Below, one piece after another: positions 16,298 through 25,096 of a DNA stretch of 64,000 bases. This DNA is from Clostridia bacterium. Its GTDB lineage: Bacteria; Bacillota; Clostridia; Oscillospirales; Acutalibacteraceae. The stretch is taken from contig JAFRQM010000037.1 in NCBI GenBank assembly GCA_017428625.1, positions 62,001 through 126,000 of the forward strand, given 5' to 3'. The translations under genes were made by a program, and so were the position numbers. Position 1 is the stretch's first letter; every line of letters starts with the position of its first letter. Below the pieces are notes generated by a model that searched no databases, was not told the DNA's origin, and saw only the letters and a program-made list of their open reading frames with translations.

Positions 16298-17176
16298 TTA
16301 TCGGCTCTGTTGATTTCTCGCACGTTTTATCTGAGCCTGTCGGAAATTCTCAAGAAGCTTCATTATTCCGTTTTTCATCTGCAATGGGGTATATGCTTTC
16401 GGAAAAAACTCTTTTATATCGTTATACCTTAATAGTATATCCATTCCCTCGGGTTTCTTCTGCGCCTGCATCAAATCGAGCATAGTATCCTCATTGAGAC
16501 TTCCTTCCTTACTCATTTTCCTCATTTTCTGTGCCTGGGAGAGTGAGGGAGTTGTCTGCTCACTCTCAATAGTTTCCATCAGCAAATCCTGCTCGGCAGG
16601 GGAAAGATATGAGACTTCGACCGCGGGAGTAATACCCATCTTTCTTTCGTCAACCAATCTCTGAAGTTTGGGATTGAGTTCATTAAGGCGGATATATCGC
16701 TGAATGTTTCTGGCGCTCTCGTTAGCTCCCTCTGCAATCAGGTCACGAGTCTTGCCTGAAAAAGTGTGGCCATTTTGTCCACCGTTTTCCTGAGTCAATG
16801 GCGGTCTGCCCATTCTCCTGTTAATGGCTTCCATTTTCATTTTATATGCCTTACCTTTTTCACTCGGCAAAATACAGTCTCTTTGAAGATTGCTGTCCAC
16901 CATCATAATGATGGCTTCATCTCTGGTGCAGTCACGGATGATAGCGGGGATTTCGGTTATACCGGATAGCTCGCAGGCGTGTTTCCGCCTGTGCCCGGAA
17001 ATGATTTCATAACCACCCTCATCTCTCAGTCGCACGGTAATCGGGGTTAAGATTCCGTATTCTTTTGTACTCTCCGTAATCTCCCTCATTGCATCATCAT
17101 CTCTGACGGCGAAAGGGTGATCCGGGAAATCGTGAAGTTCGCTCACGGGTATCATTTCGATTGATTCTTTTGTCAT
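16298..17176 (-). CDS. parB: ParB/RepB/Spo0J family partition protein
   Basis: The 292-residue protein starts at the ATG at 17176 (GGAGGA upstream). Residues about 5-95 form the ParB N-terminal CTPase fold, with IPVSELHDFPDHPF, GILTPITVRLRDEGGYEIISGHRRKHACEL and IIRDCTRDEAIIMMVDSNLQR. The DNA-binding part follows (GKAYKMKMEAINRRMGRPP, then RNIQRYIRLNELNP). ParB-like proteins mark DNA for segregation; in ICEs they usually help maintain the excised circle or regulate transfer. No ParA is visible in the window. It is the last gene before the right attachment site. Confidence 0.9.
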   Translation of the reverse strand: MTKESIEMIPVSELHDFPDHPFAVRDDDAMREITESTKEYGILTPITVRLRDEGGYEIISGHRRKHACELSGITEIPAIIRDCTRDEAIIMMVDSNLQRDCILPSEKGKAYKMKMEAINRRMGRPPLTQENGGQNGHTFSGKTRDLIAEGANESARNIQRYIRLNELNPKLQRLVDERKMGITPAVEVSYLSPAEQDLLMETIESEQTTPSLSQAQKMRKMSKEGSLNEDTMLDLMQAQKKPEGMDILLRYNDIKEFFPKAYTPLQMKNGIMKLLENFRQAQIKRARNQQSR

Positions 17177-17210
17177 ATTTTTTCCTCCTTCTAGTTGATT
17201 TTTGACAACA

Positions 17211-17253
17211 AAAAAAGCCGGACTTCTCAATCATAACGATTAAAAAGTCCGGC
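17211..17253 (-). terminator. Terminator-like hairpin in the parB leader
   Basis: GCCGGACTT (17217-17225) pairs perfectly with AAGTCCGGC (17245-17253), followed by a T-run on the minus strand. It lies 35 bp before the parB start, so it either blocks transcripts from beyond the att site or attenuates parB. Confidence 0.7.
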
Positions 17254-17293
17254 CTAATTAATTATGAAGTTTTGAGAACAAGGCTGTAGTTAA

Positions 17294-17326
17294 ATCCCTA
17301 CAATCATCCCTACAGCTATCCCCACA
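17294..17326. repeat. Three 12-bp iteron-like direct repeats at the ICE end
   Basis: ATCCCTACA, ATCCCTACA and ATCCCCACA occur at 17294, 17306 and 17318, exactly 12 bp apart. They lie between parB and the att site. Helically phased repeats here suggest binding of a recombinase, ParB or replication protein. The third copy loosely resembles a DnaA box. Confidence 0.6.
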
Positions 17327-17407
17327 GTAATTGAAAAATATAAAAAATACTGAAATTATTGTGCTAAATCCAGTAAAAAACAACGCCATATAGACAATAT
17401 TTAACTA

Positions 17408-17539
<132 letters not shown>

Positions 17540-17553
17540 CTCCGAGTGGGCAT

Positions 17554-17577
17554 TTGCTTCAGAGTTTTGCTTCAGAG
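17554..17577. repeat. Integrase arm-type repeats, left end
   Basis: TTGCTTCAGAG occurs at 17554-17564 and 17567-17577, 13 bp apart. The same motif recurs beside the integrase stop and at the right end of the element (37148-37185). Paired repeats at both ends next to att sites are typical arm sites for tyrosine recombinases. Confidence 0.55.
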
Positions 17578-17620
17578 CTGACGAAAAGGGCTCAAAAAGC
17601 CGCTGATTTTAATCCGTAAA

Positions 17621-17643
17621 ATGGATAAAAATGAAGATATTTA
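17621..17643. repeat. Direct repeat shared with the right end of the element
   Basis: ATGGATAAAAATGAAGATA and following bases match 37282-37303 with two differences. It is a second type of end repeat and a candidate integrase or excisionase binding site. The rest of 17540-17789 holds only the arm repeats and a short copy of AACCCGGAGGTC at about 17704. Confidence 0.5.
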
Positions 17644-17766
17644 TTGCAAATCCAATGCATAAAAGATAAATAATCGATGAATATTATGACCTTTTCCTAC
17701 AGAACCCGGAGGTCAATCTGTTGATTCCCTTGAAAAATAAGGATTCTTTTATGCATTTTTTGTGTT

Positions 17767-17788
17767 TTGCTTCAGAGTTTGCTTCACA
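17767..17788. repeat. Second pair of arm-type repeats beside the integrase gene
   Basis: TTGCTTCAGAG (17767-17777) and TTGCTTCACA (17779-17788) end one base before the integrase stop codon. They repeat the motif at 17554-17577. Confidence 0.5.
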
Positions 17789-17789
17789 A

Positions 17790-19001
17790 TCACCCTGTTT
17801 CACGCATTTTATCAAGTTCACAGATTATTCCTGTTTCACTGTCTGCGCCCTTAATCGCCTCGTCTGCAAAACTGCCAAGCAGATTCGCGGCCGCCTTATC
17901 TCTTGATTTGAACTGATGAGTATAAATCTTCAATGTCGTAGAAGCATCGGCATGACCGAGTCTCCCCGAGACCGTAGCTACATCTGCATCATAGGCAATA
18001 AGCAGCGATGCATTTGTGTGCCTGAGAGAATGAAGTGAATGGTGCTCCAGCCCGTACTTTGCCTGAAACTTATCCCACCAGTCACCAACAGTATCGGGAT
18101 GAATGGGCGTTCCGTCTGCTTTGGTGAAAAGCCTGTCGCAATCCTGCCAGAATTTACCCGCCTTAAGTCTTTGGACGCTTTGCCAACTCTTATACTCCCT
18201 GAGAAGTTCAGCTGTATGAGTGTCCAACGAAAGGTTGCGGATACTGCTTGTCGTTTTAGGTTCCTTAGTGATTATCTGATGATGAACATATTGAGAAGTG
18301 CGGCGGATATGGATGGTGCTTCTTTCAAAATCAATGTCTTTCCATTCAAGACCGCACAGCTCGCCGCGGCGACAACCGCATAACAATAAAACGGTTATCA
18401 TTGTTCTATACTGAATCGGCTCATCTTCAAGAAGTTGGAGCACATGCCTTGCTTCGTCCTCTGACATACATTCAATCTGCTTGCGATGAACTGTCGGAGG
18501 TTCAGCGCGATTGGCAATATTCTCGTTTATTATTCCCCAGCGCCAAGCAGCATTAAGAACTCTTGAAATGATGTTATGATATTCGCGCACGGTTTTCGGG
18601 GAAAGAGGTCCTCCGGTTTTTGCGTTGGTTCCCGGTTTCATCAGAGAAAAATAAAACTCATTTAGTTGTTGCTGATCAATGTCTCTGAGTTTTGTTGAGC
18701 CTATTGACGAAGCGAATATTCTTTTGAAAAGGCTTTCATATCTCTCGTAGGTCTTCGGTGCAAGTCTGTCTTTCGCAACATTCTCCATCCAGTACTCTGC
18801 AGTTTTTCTGAAAGTTGAGTATGATGTTATATACCTGTTTTTTTCAAGATCCTTCTGAAACTCAGCAAGTTGCTGCTCCAGAGCAAGAGCAAGCTGACCG
18901 GGTGTAATATCGTCAGGCGGACGATATGTTCTCGTGTGAAGCTTTTTGTTGAAGTAAATGCGAAGTTCATAGGAATTACCTCTTTTTTTATAAGTCGCCA
19001 T
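17790..19001 (-). CDS. int: Tyrosine-recombinase integrase of the mobilizable element
   Basis: The 403-residue protein has an N-terminal AP2-like arm-binding domain (MATYKKRGNSYELRIYFNKK), a core-binding SAM-like domain (about 60-165), and a catalytic domain. The catalytic Arg is in GCRRGELCGLEW (about 213), the His-x2-Arg in HSLRHTNASLL (about 324), and the nucleophilic Tyr in LKIYTHQF (about 358). It lies 300 bp from attA, the usual position of an integrase next to its own site. The target is inferred to be the tRNA-fMet 3' end. GAAGG lies upstream of the ATG. The active-site residues are all present. Confidence 0.94.
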   Translation of the reverse strand: MATYKKRGNSYELRIYFNKKLHTRTYRPPDDITPGQLALALEQQLAEFQKDLEKNRYITSYSTFRKTAEYWMENVAKDRLAPKTYERYESLFKRIFASSIGSTKLRDIDQQQLNEFYFSLMKPGTNAKTGGPLSPKTVREYHNIISRVLNAAWRWGIINENIANRAEPPTVHRKQIECMSEDEARHVLQLLEDEPIQYRTMITVLLLCGCRRGELCGLEWKDIDFERSTIHIRRTSQYVHHQIITKEPKTTSSIRNLSLDTHTAELLREYKSWQSVQRLKAGKFWQDCDRLFTKADGTPIHPDTVGDWWDKFQAKYGLEHHSLHSLRHTNASLLIAYDADVATVSGRLGHADASTTLKIYTHQFKSRDKAAANLLGSFADEAIKGADSETGIICELDKMRETG

Positions 19002-19070
19002 TAATGATATACCTTCTTTCCGGCGAATGTAATTCCGTATGTTTCCACGCCCGCATTATAACATAAGCAG

Positions 19071-19301
19071 TCATATAATACAACCTTCATTTGACTTGTT
19101 CACGGTATCGGGTTTGCCGAATGTCAGCAAATATTTTTCCAAGTCATCAAGGTCGAAAACCGTTCTGTTGCCGAAGCGCAGCGACGGTATTTTACCCGAA
19201 TTGACAATTTGCCTGATTGCATTTTTTGTAACCGCGGTATTGGGATCGTCACAAATTAGTTCTTCATAAGCTGTATTTACCGTTCTCATTCTGTTAGTCA
19301 T
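19071..19301 (-). CDS. xis: Excisionase / MerR-type DNA-binding protein
   Basis: The 76-residue protein has the excisionase helix-turn-helix layout: TAVTKNAIRQIVNSGKIPSLRFGNRTVFDLDDLEKYL. It lies immediately upstream of the integrase on the same strand, the standard xis-int order. It should bend the att DNA and direct recombination toward excision. Confidence 0.82.
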   Translation of the reverse strand: MTNRMRTVNTAYEELICDDPNTAVTKNAIRQIVNSGKIPSLRFGNRTVFDLDDLEKYLLTFGKPDTVNKSNEGCII

Positions 19302-19337
19302 ATATCACGTTCCTTTCTGCCTCATTGGCTGTAGAAT

Positions 19338-20930
19338 TCACTGTTCAATATTAGATTTATTCTTTTCTTTCTCTCTTTCCTCCTTCAGTCGCCGGTTGTG
19401 TTCATCGGCTTTTATTTGCGCCTGCTTTAATCTTGCATTCATTGAAAAATCTTTCTTTTCAATGAAAATTGTCCTTCCGTCAATTTCAACGGGAACCGCG
19501 TCATCCGAATTGCCGAGAGCAACATCGATACTGTGTTGAATGGTTTTCAGGAATTTCAGCTCCTTTTCGATTTTTACGAGAGATTCATCATAAGATTTCA
19601 TAATCGGCATCAACTTCTTCAGTTCCGACTTTGCTTTCTTTTCAGAATCCACATTGAGAAGCTTTGACTTGTTCTTTTTAATGAAGTAATATGATTTAAT
19701 CTCTTTTTCGTGTTCACGGTAAAATTTGTCTCTGCCTATTTTCTTATTTTCATACTGTTCACCGATCGGCTTTACCGTTTCCCATCTCTTAATTGTTTTC
19801 AAATCCGAATTGAGCAAATCAACCTGTTTTTTGATTCTGTCTTTTTCGGCTTTTGTTTTTTCATAATCTCTTTCTATTGATTGAATATGATTATCCAAAT
19901 CTGAGGGCGTGAGTATGCTGCGCGAAACAAGATATTCTGTCTGAACCGAAAGCCGCTTAAGGTTTTCCGCTTTCGCTTTATCACTGTATGCGCCGTAGTT
20001 TCTGCCGTCGGAATAATCCTGCAAAAGGTCAATCAGAGTTTTTTCTTTAGGAACTTTGACAACCAGTCCCTTTGCCCAACTCAATAATCCGCTGAGATAT
20101 TCGTGGATAAGCCGTAAAGACTGATTTATCTTTTTTACCAACCGATTGTATTCTCCGCGTTCTGTTACAATGCCTTTTGCTTCCATTGCTCTCACATTCG
20201 GACCTTCGTGAATTGTCGGCAATAATTCAATGCCGCGGCTTTCAAAGCTGTCTGCTGTTATTCTTTCTGTCATGTCTTTTTCCTCAAACATTCTGTTATT
20301 GATTTCAGCCCATGCATTTCTCCACTCAATAAGCGTTTTGCTGTCGGACCAATCCGTTGTCTTGACGGCTTTTTTCTTTTTCTTTCCGCTTTCATCAACG
20401 AATGTGATGAGCTTTTGTTTTTCTCCCCAGGTGCCGTCTTTGTTCATCGGTCTTATCGGGCAGAGCAGATGAATGTGGGGATTTGGTTTTGAATCGTTTT
20501 CTTCCGGATAATGAAACGACCAGTCACATATCATTCCTCTGCTTACGAAATTTTCAAGAATGAATTTCCGGACAATTTCGATGTTTTCTTCGTTTGTAAA
20601 TTCCGTCTGCAACGCAAAATCAAAATTGAAGGCAAGCTGAGCGTCTGCTCTTTTCTCCTGAAACTCAACCTCATCCCAAAGAGTTTTCCTGTCTTTATAC
20701 TTTTCCGGAACATATTCGGGGATAAGTATTTCACTGTGAATCAATCCTTTTTTATTTGAGAAATCATAAGTTTCGTGATAATAATCCGATTGTAGTTTTT
20801 CACAAGCCCTGTATGCCGCCATTTCGGTCACCGAGTGTCCCTCCGATCGCTTAACCTGTTCAACATGAAAATGATAATCTGCGTTTATCAATCCTCCTTC
20901 AAATAGATTTTCTGTTTTCAATCGCATCAT
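19338..20930 (-). CDS. mobA: MobA/MobL-type (MobQ) relaxase
   Basis: The 530-residue protein has the MobQ N-terminus: ADYHFHVEQVKRSEGHSVTE (nucleophile Tyr-containing region), then AAYRACEKL and the metal-binding NPHIHLLCPIRP (about 150). A long coiled-coil C-terminus (about 330-470) follows. It nicks oriT and leads the strand into the T4SS. The predicted oriT lies 400 bp upstream. The ATG pair at 20930/20927 has no ribosome site; an AAGGAGG lies only one base before an in-frame TTG at codon 15 (LINADYHFH), so the true start is uncertain. It overlaps the upstream gene. Confidence 0.9.
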   Translation of the reverse strand: MMRLKTENLFEGGLINADYHFHVEQVKRSEGHSVTEMAAYRACEKLQSDYYHETYDFSNKKGLIHSEILIPEYVPEKYKDRKTLWDEVEFQEKRADAQLAFNFDFALQTEFTNEENIEIVRKFILENFVSRGMICDWSFHYPEENDSKPNPHIHLLCPIRPMNKDGTWGEKQKLITFVDESGKKKKKAVKTTDWSDSKTLIEWRNAWAEINNRMFEEKDMTERITADSFESRGIELLPTIHEGPNVRAMEAKGIVTERGEYNRLVKKINQSLRLIHEYLSGLLSWAKGLVVKVPKEKTLIDLLQDYSDGRNYGAYSDKAKAENLKRLSVQTEYLVSRSILTPSDLDNHIQSIERDYEKTKAEKDRIKKQVDLLNSDLKTIKRWETVKPIGEQYENKKIGRDKFYREHEKEIKSYYFIKKNKSKLLNVDSEKKAKSELKKLMPIMKSYDESLVKIEKELKFLKTIQHSIDVALGNSDDAVPVEIDGRTIFIEKKDFSMNARLKQAQIKADEHNRRLKEEREKEKNKSNIEQ

Positions 20931-21261
20931 TGATAATTACGGGAATGGTATCATCATAATCCACGAGTATTTTTTCAAAGAGCGCTTCAAGCTCATGAGG
21001 ATAAAGTTCGGCAAGAGCAGGGTAAAACTTTATTATGGCTCCGCCGATATTGCAAAGCTGATGTGTCCTTATATCCCGTTCTTTTTTCTTTGCAGATTTT
21101 GCCCTGTTGTTATCCCTGACAGCTCTGTGAAAAGCGGCTGAAGCTTTCTCATCCTCTTTAAGCTTTTTCAATACTGCTGTGATTTCATCTTCCGAAACAT
21201 CCGAATATCCGTATTCACTGAAAAGATTATATAATTCATCTTTTGAAATGTCCTTTTTCAA
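20899..21261 (-). CDS. Relaxase-associated small protein (DUF3847-like)
   Basis: The 120-residue basic helical protein includes KKERDIRTHQLCNIGGAIIKFYP and LYPHELEALFEKIL. These resemble the DUF3847 proteins that accompany MobQ relaxases. It may act as a MobC-type relaxosome accessory at oriT; that is inferred from position. The start is a TTG at 21261 with AGGAGG seven bases upstream. The stop overlaps the relaxase frame by 32 bp. Confidence 0.65.
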   Translation of the reverse strand: MKKDISKDELYNLFSEYGYSDVSEDEITAVLKKLKEDEKASAAFHRAVRDNNRAKSAKKKERDIRTHQLCNIGGAIIKFYPALAELYPHELEALFEKILVDYDDTIPVIINDAIENRKSI

Positions 21262-21327
21262 TATTCATCCTCCTTTGGGGCAGCAACTTGTTGCGAAGGG
21301 CGCAGCCCTTTTGAGCGAAGCGAGTTT

Positions 21328-21397
21328 GTTATGACGGCAACTGTCATAACCGCACAAATATCATATTCCGTAATATGATATAGAAGTGCGCCTTGGC
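21328..21397 (+). other. oriT: Putative MobQ-type oriT
   Basis: Two perfect inverted repeats lie side by side: GTTATGAC...GTCATAAC (21328-21350) and ATATCATATT-CCGT-AATATGATAT (21358-21381). AGAAGTGCGCCTTGG (21382-21396) follows directly. The MobQ/RSF1010 nick region is an inverted repeat followed by TAAGTGCGCCCT, so spacing and sequence agree closely. It lies in the intergenic gap upstream of the relaxosome genes, the expected place. Confidence 0.8.
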
Positions 21398-21398
21398 A

Positions 21399-21629
21399 TT
21401 ACTCCTCGCTCTCCGCAACTTTTGTTTTAACAAAAGCCTTTTCCAGCATTTCTGCTGTAATATTGTTTTCCCTGATTATTGTGAGAAGTTCCTCATCGCG
21501 CATCACGGTTATTTTGGCATCAAGCTCTTTTAACTTTTTTCTTGCTTTGCTCAAAAGCGCCTCATATCTTTCTGCGTCTGCCGCGGCTTTCTCTCTTTCG
21601 GTAATTGCCTTTTCAAGTTTTTGATTCAT
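21399..21629 (-). CDS. DUF4315-like coiled-coil protein of the mobilizable element
   Basis: The 76-residue protein (MNQKLEKAITEREKAAADAERYEALLSKARKKLKELD...) is a charged coiled coil ending in LLTIIRENNITAEMLEKAFVKTK. That is the same layout as the ICE DUF4315 protein at 1192-1458. The ATG at 21629 has GGAGG eight bases upstream, so the longer open frame to 21740 is not used. It ends right beside the oriT nick region, which suggests a relaxosome role. A leader hairpin motif (21663-21693) lies upstream. Confidence 0.68.
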   Translation of the reverse strand: MNQKLEKAITEREKAAADAERYEALLSKARKKLKELDAKITVMRDEELLTIIRENNITAEMLEKAFVKTKVAESEE

Positions 21630-21662
21630 TTTGTAATTCCTCCTGTTTTTTGAAAATCTATC

Positions 21663-21693
21663 TATGTAAAATCCGCCTGTGCACCGGCGTGAT
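21663..21693 (-). promoter_or_regulatory. Leader hairpin motif shared with the ICE (copy 2)
   Basis: This copy matches 8906-8937 over almost its full length, with one gap and one or two changes (CGCC and GGCG stem arms around the same TGTGCACC loop). It sits 34-64 bp upstream of the DUF4315-like start, downstream of a promoter at 21772-21745. A transcribed regulatory leader fits both copies better than a simple terminator. Confidence 0.5.
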
Positions 21694-21744
21694 ATTATTT
21701 GGATAATTGGAATTCTCTCAACTCCGTTTTCTGATTTCAACTAA

Positions 21745-21786
21745 AGTATATCCATTCTTGACAAAAAGGCAATAGTTTTGTAGAAT
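21745..21786. promoter_or_regulatory. Overlapping divergent promoters
   Basis: Plus strand: TTGACA (21758-21763), 17 bp, TAGAAT (21781-21786), toward DUF6076. Minus strand: TTGCCT (21772-21767), 16 bp, TATACT (21750-21745), toward the mobilization genes. The two overlap, so only one can be occupied at a time. Confidence 0.65.
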
Positions 21787-21945
21787 GTTTATTGTAGTGA
21801 TGTGATTATCCAAATATTTTACGAATTAACATTTTCCAAAAAACAAATCAGCCGCATCCTCAGACACGACCGATTCCATTTAATTTACTTACTAAAAAAT
21901 CTTGTTTTTCAGCAAGTAAAAATATTATATGCTTAAGGTGTAATT

Positions 21946-23439
21946 ATGAGCCAATTTGATTTTTCTGAATACAAGCCCGATGAATATGAAAAATATAACT
22001 CAATGATGAGTGACAACGAAAATATCATATATTCGTTTTTCATGAACAAAGCGTTTTTCGGCAAAGATAAAAACACATTTCAAATCGTGGTTGATGAACA
22101 TTTTGAGCATGAGAATATGGAGTATCTTGTTCATTCCATACAAGAGAAGCATCCTGAGATTCACACAGCACACACCGATGATTCAGATGAAGATTTCGAT
22201 GATGAAAAAGCATATAACGAGGATATGCGAAAAACCGCAATGAGCAAATATGATATTTCTCTTGACGGCATTGATGATTTAAAACCTCAAATAAACATTT
22301 ACAGCGGAGCAACTATCAATCTGCATTATGGAGAAGGACTGCTGGACTTTATCTATGCTGATTTTGAAACTCCAATAAAAAAGGTTTATACCGAAGAAAG
22401 ACAACTTGAACTGCTGTTTGAAAGAGCCCGTGCAAATAAAAAAATGGCGGATTTTCTCAATGATGTGTCGGAGAAATCCGATAACGGCAATTGGAACCTG
22501 AAACCTCAAAAAATATATGACGAGGATCAGTTGTTTCTTAACGATTTTGAACAATATGAATTAACCTTCAATTTGATAAATGAGATCGCTTATGCTTCTC
22601 TGTATTCCGCAATATGCCCTCCTGTCTTCAGAAAAACTGATGAAATTACAAAGAGTATCAGGCTTTATGCGAGATATATTTCAGCCCTGCAAAAAGAATA
22701 CCGGGATCTGATTGAGTTTTGTTATGACGAAAACTTATTCCCAAAGACGCTGAACTATATAACGCCGGCAGAAAAATACAATATTTATAAATCGTTGATC
22801 AATTTCCCGGGAAGTATTATGAGGCGTGAAGTATTTGGAACAGGTTTAGCAATATCTGCCGGCGAAAAAGCTCCTTTATATTCTGTTACGGACATCGAAA
22901 ATGCTCGATACAGACTGATGAATCCCGTCAGCGAAGAATCTATAGCTGAATTGGCAAATAAATACAATATTGAACCACACGACTTGGCATTAAAGCTTTC
23001 ATTACCGAGAGGTATATGCGTTTATTACGAATTCGGATCTTTGCGTGACATTCTGGAACTTGAATTTACAAAGATGCTGGAAGAAAACATCCGTTTTCGT
23101 AAATGCAAACGGTGTGGCAGATATTTCATTATGAAAGGCAATTACGATACAAATTACTGCGACCGTATTGAAGCCGGCACAAACCGCACCTGCAAAGATC
23201 TCGCTGCACAGGAAAATTACAAAAAGAAAACAGAGGGCAATGAAGCCATCGCCCTCTATCATAAATATTACAAACGATATGCCGCACGGGTAAAAGTGCG
23301 CCAAATAAAAGAAAAGGATTTCAAGAATTGGAAATATGAAGCGATCGTCAAACGCGATGAATGCTCCGACGGCAAAATCACTCCCGCAGAGTTTACCGAA
23401 TGGTTGGAAGCGTGCTTTCCAAACAGAAAAAAACAATAA
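21946..23439 (+). CDS. DUF6076 family protein
   Basis: The 497-residue protein is acidic in its first half. Its C-terminal region (about 385-497) contains a likely zinc site: RKCKRCGRYFIMKGNYDTNYC and then RTCKDLAAQENYKKK. Dense helices follow. This matches the DUF6076 family, common in Clostridia mobile elements and of unknown function. It is divergent from the mobilization operon and shares a promoter region with it. The 160-bp leader contains an inverted repeat (TTTACTTACT against AGCAAGTAAA, about 21882-21920) just before the ribosome site. A regulatory or DNA-binding role is plausible, not shown. Confidence 0.75.
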   Translation: MSQFDFSEYKPDEYEKYNSMMSDNENIIYSFFMNKAFFGKDKNTFQIVVDEHFEHENMEYLVHSIQEKHPEIHTAHTDDSDEDFDDEKAYNEDMRKTAMSKYDISLDGIDDLKPQINIYSGATINLHYGEGLLDFIYADFETPIKKVYTEERQLELLFERARANKKMADFLNDVSEKSDNGNWNLKPQKIYDEDQLFLNDFEQYELTFNLINEIAYASLYSAICPPVFRKTDEITKSIRLYARYISALQKEYRDLIEFCYDENLFPKTLNYITPAEKYNIYKSLINFPGSIMRREVFGTGLAISAGEKAPLYSVTDIENARYRLMNPVSEESIAELANKYNIEPHDLALKLSLPRGICVYYEFGSLRDILELEFTKMLEENIRFRKCKRCGRYFIMKGNYDTNYCDRIEAGTNRTCKDLAAQENYKKKTEGNEAIALYHKYYKRYAARVKVRQIKEKDFKNWKYEAIVKRDECSDGKITPAEFTEWLEACFPNRKKQ

Positions 23440-23580
23440 TCAGTTTAACTCTATACTAATAACGCAATCGGGAAAAGTGCAAAATTCCGATATAAAATCC
23501 GTGGAAAAGTGTAAATAATGAGTTGATTATCTCGCGGATTTGTGTTATTATAGTGGCAACATTATCGCAGGAGGATAAAA

Positions 23581-24945
23581 ATGCTCCAACGAAAAATCAC
23601 AAAAAAAATTGAAGAGTTCTATAAAGGCAATCCGAAAAAGGCGCTGATGATTACCGGCGCCCGCCAGGTCGGAAAGTCTTATATAATCGAAAAGTTTGCA
23701 AAGGCAAACTATAAAAGTGTAATAAAAATGGATTTTATCGAGAATCCGGATTATATTACGCTGTTTGAAAACGCGCAAGGTGCAGATGAGATTTTACTGC
23801 GCCTTTCCGCTCTTTTCGGAGATCGTATGCTCCCCGGCAAGACGATTATCTTTTTTGACGAAGTTCAGGAATGCAGGGAATTGATTACCCAGATCAAATA
23901 CCTTGTTCAGGACGGCAAATATTCATTTATTCTCAGCGGCTCACTGCTCGGAACCGTATTTAAGGATATTATTTCCGCTCCGGTAGGATATATGGATATT
24001 ATCACGATGTTTCCTCTTGATTTTGAGGAATTCGCCCTAGCAAACGGCGTAGGCACAAATGTCATTGATGCGCTTCGTGATTCGTTTGAGCATAAAAAGC
24101 CTGTGGATAAGTTTATTCATGAGCGAATGACAGCGCTGTTTGAGCTCTACCTTATCGTCGGCGGTATGCCGGAGGCAGTCTCCGCTTATTTGGAAACAAA
24201 AAATCTCCGCAAAGTTGCCGATGCGCAAAATGCGATCATCCGGCTTTACAAGCGCGATATTTCAAAATACAACGAGAAGAACCGTTTGTATCTCAATGAG
24301 ATATTTGATTTGATTCCCAGCGAGCTGAACGCAAAAAACAAGCGGTTTATTCTGAAAAATCTCAATGAAAAAGCGCGGTTTGATAAATATTATGACAGCT
24401 TTCTGTGGCTGAAGAATGCGGGTGTGGCGCTTCCGGCAAATGTGGTAGATGAGCCGACTGTGCCGTTGCTTCTCTCTAAATCGCAAAACCTTTTTAAGCT
24501 GTTTTCAAATGATATCGGCCTGCTCGCCGCGCAATACGGAAACGAGATACAGCTCAAAATTTTGCAGCATGAAACGACGATCAACTTCGGCTCGGTTTAC
24601 GAAAATGTCGCCGCCGAAGAGCTGACCGCCCACGGATATACGCTCTATTACTACAACAGCAAAAAATTCGGTGAGCTTGATTTTGTGATTGAAGAGGACG
24701 GAAAGATATTGCCGATTGAAATTAAATCAGGCAAGGACTATTACCGCCATAATGCGATGGATAATGTGCTGAATCTGACGGATTACGGTATCAGCGAGGG
24801 CTATGTTTTCTGCAACGGCAATGTCGAAACAGACGGCAAAATCATCTACTTCCCTATCTATATGCTGATGTTCCTGCACAAGAAGGAACTTCCGGAAAAA
24901 ATCATGTTCAATTCCGACTTTTCGGATTTGAATAGTAAGACATAA
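23581..24945 (+). CDS. AAA ATPase with C-terminal DUF4143/nuclease-like domain
   Basis: The 454-residue protein has Walker A ALMITGARQVGKSYIIEKFA (about 22-40), Walker B TIIFFDEVQE (about 98) and sensor motif FILSGSLLG. The DUF4143 domain follows (about 200-420) with GELDFVIEEDGKILPIEIKSG, an acidic/ExK pattern like PD-(D/E)xK nucleases. These ATPases are very widespread in gut bacteria, often as selfish or defence-island cargo; their biochemical role is not settled. It has its own ribosome site (AGGAGG) and a plausible promoter in the 140-bp gap before it. Confidence 0.85.
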   Translation: MLQRKITKKIEEFYKGNPKKALMITGARQVGKSYIIEKFAKANYKSVIKMDFIENPDYITLFENAQGADEILLRLSALFGDRMLPGKTIIFFDEVQECRELITQIKYLVQDGKYSFILSGSLLGTVFKDIISAPVGYMDIITMFPLDFEEFALANGVGTNVIDALRDSFEHKKPVDKFIHERMTALFELYLIVGGMPEAVSAYLETKNLRKVADAQNAIIRLYKRDISKYNEKNRLYLNEIFDLIPSELNAKNKRFILKNLNEKARFDKYYDSFLWLKNAGVALPANVVDEPTVPLLLSKSQNLFKLFSNDIGLLAAQYGNEIQLKILQHETTINFGSVYENVAAEELTAHGYTLYYYNSKKFGELDFVIEEDGKILPIEIKSGKDYYRHNAMDNVLNLTDYGISEGYVFCNGNVETDGKIIYFPIYMLMFLHKKELPEKIMFNSDFSDLNSKT

Positions 24946-25096
24946 CATCGTTCCGATTTGAAACATTATATATCATTGCAATTGTATTGAAATCGTAAAG
25001 ACACACGAAAGCACGATAGACGACATCATGGAATTCGTGCCGGAGGTCTAATTATTTCAGTTCGCAGAGTTCAGCGATAAAGACGAGGTGAGTTGT

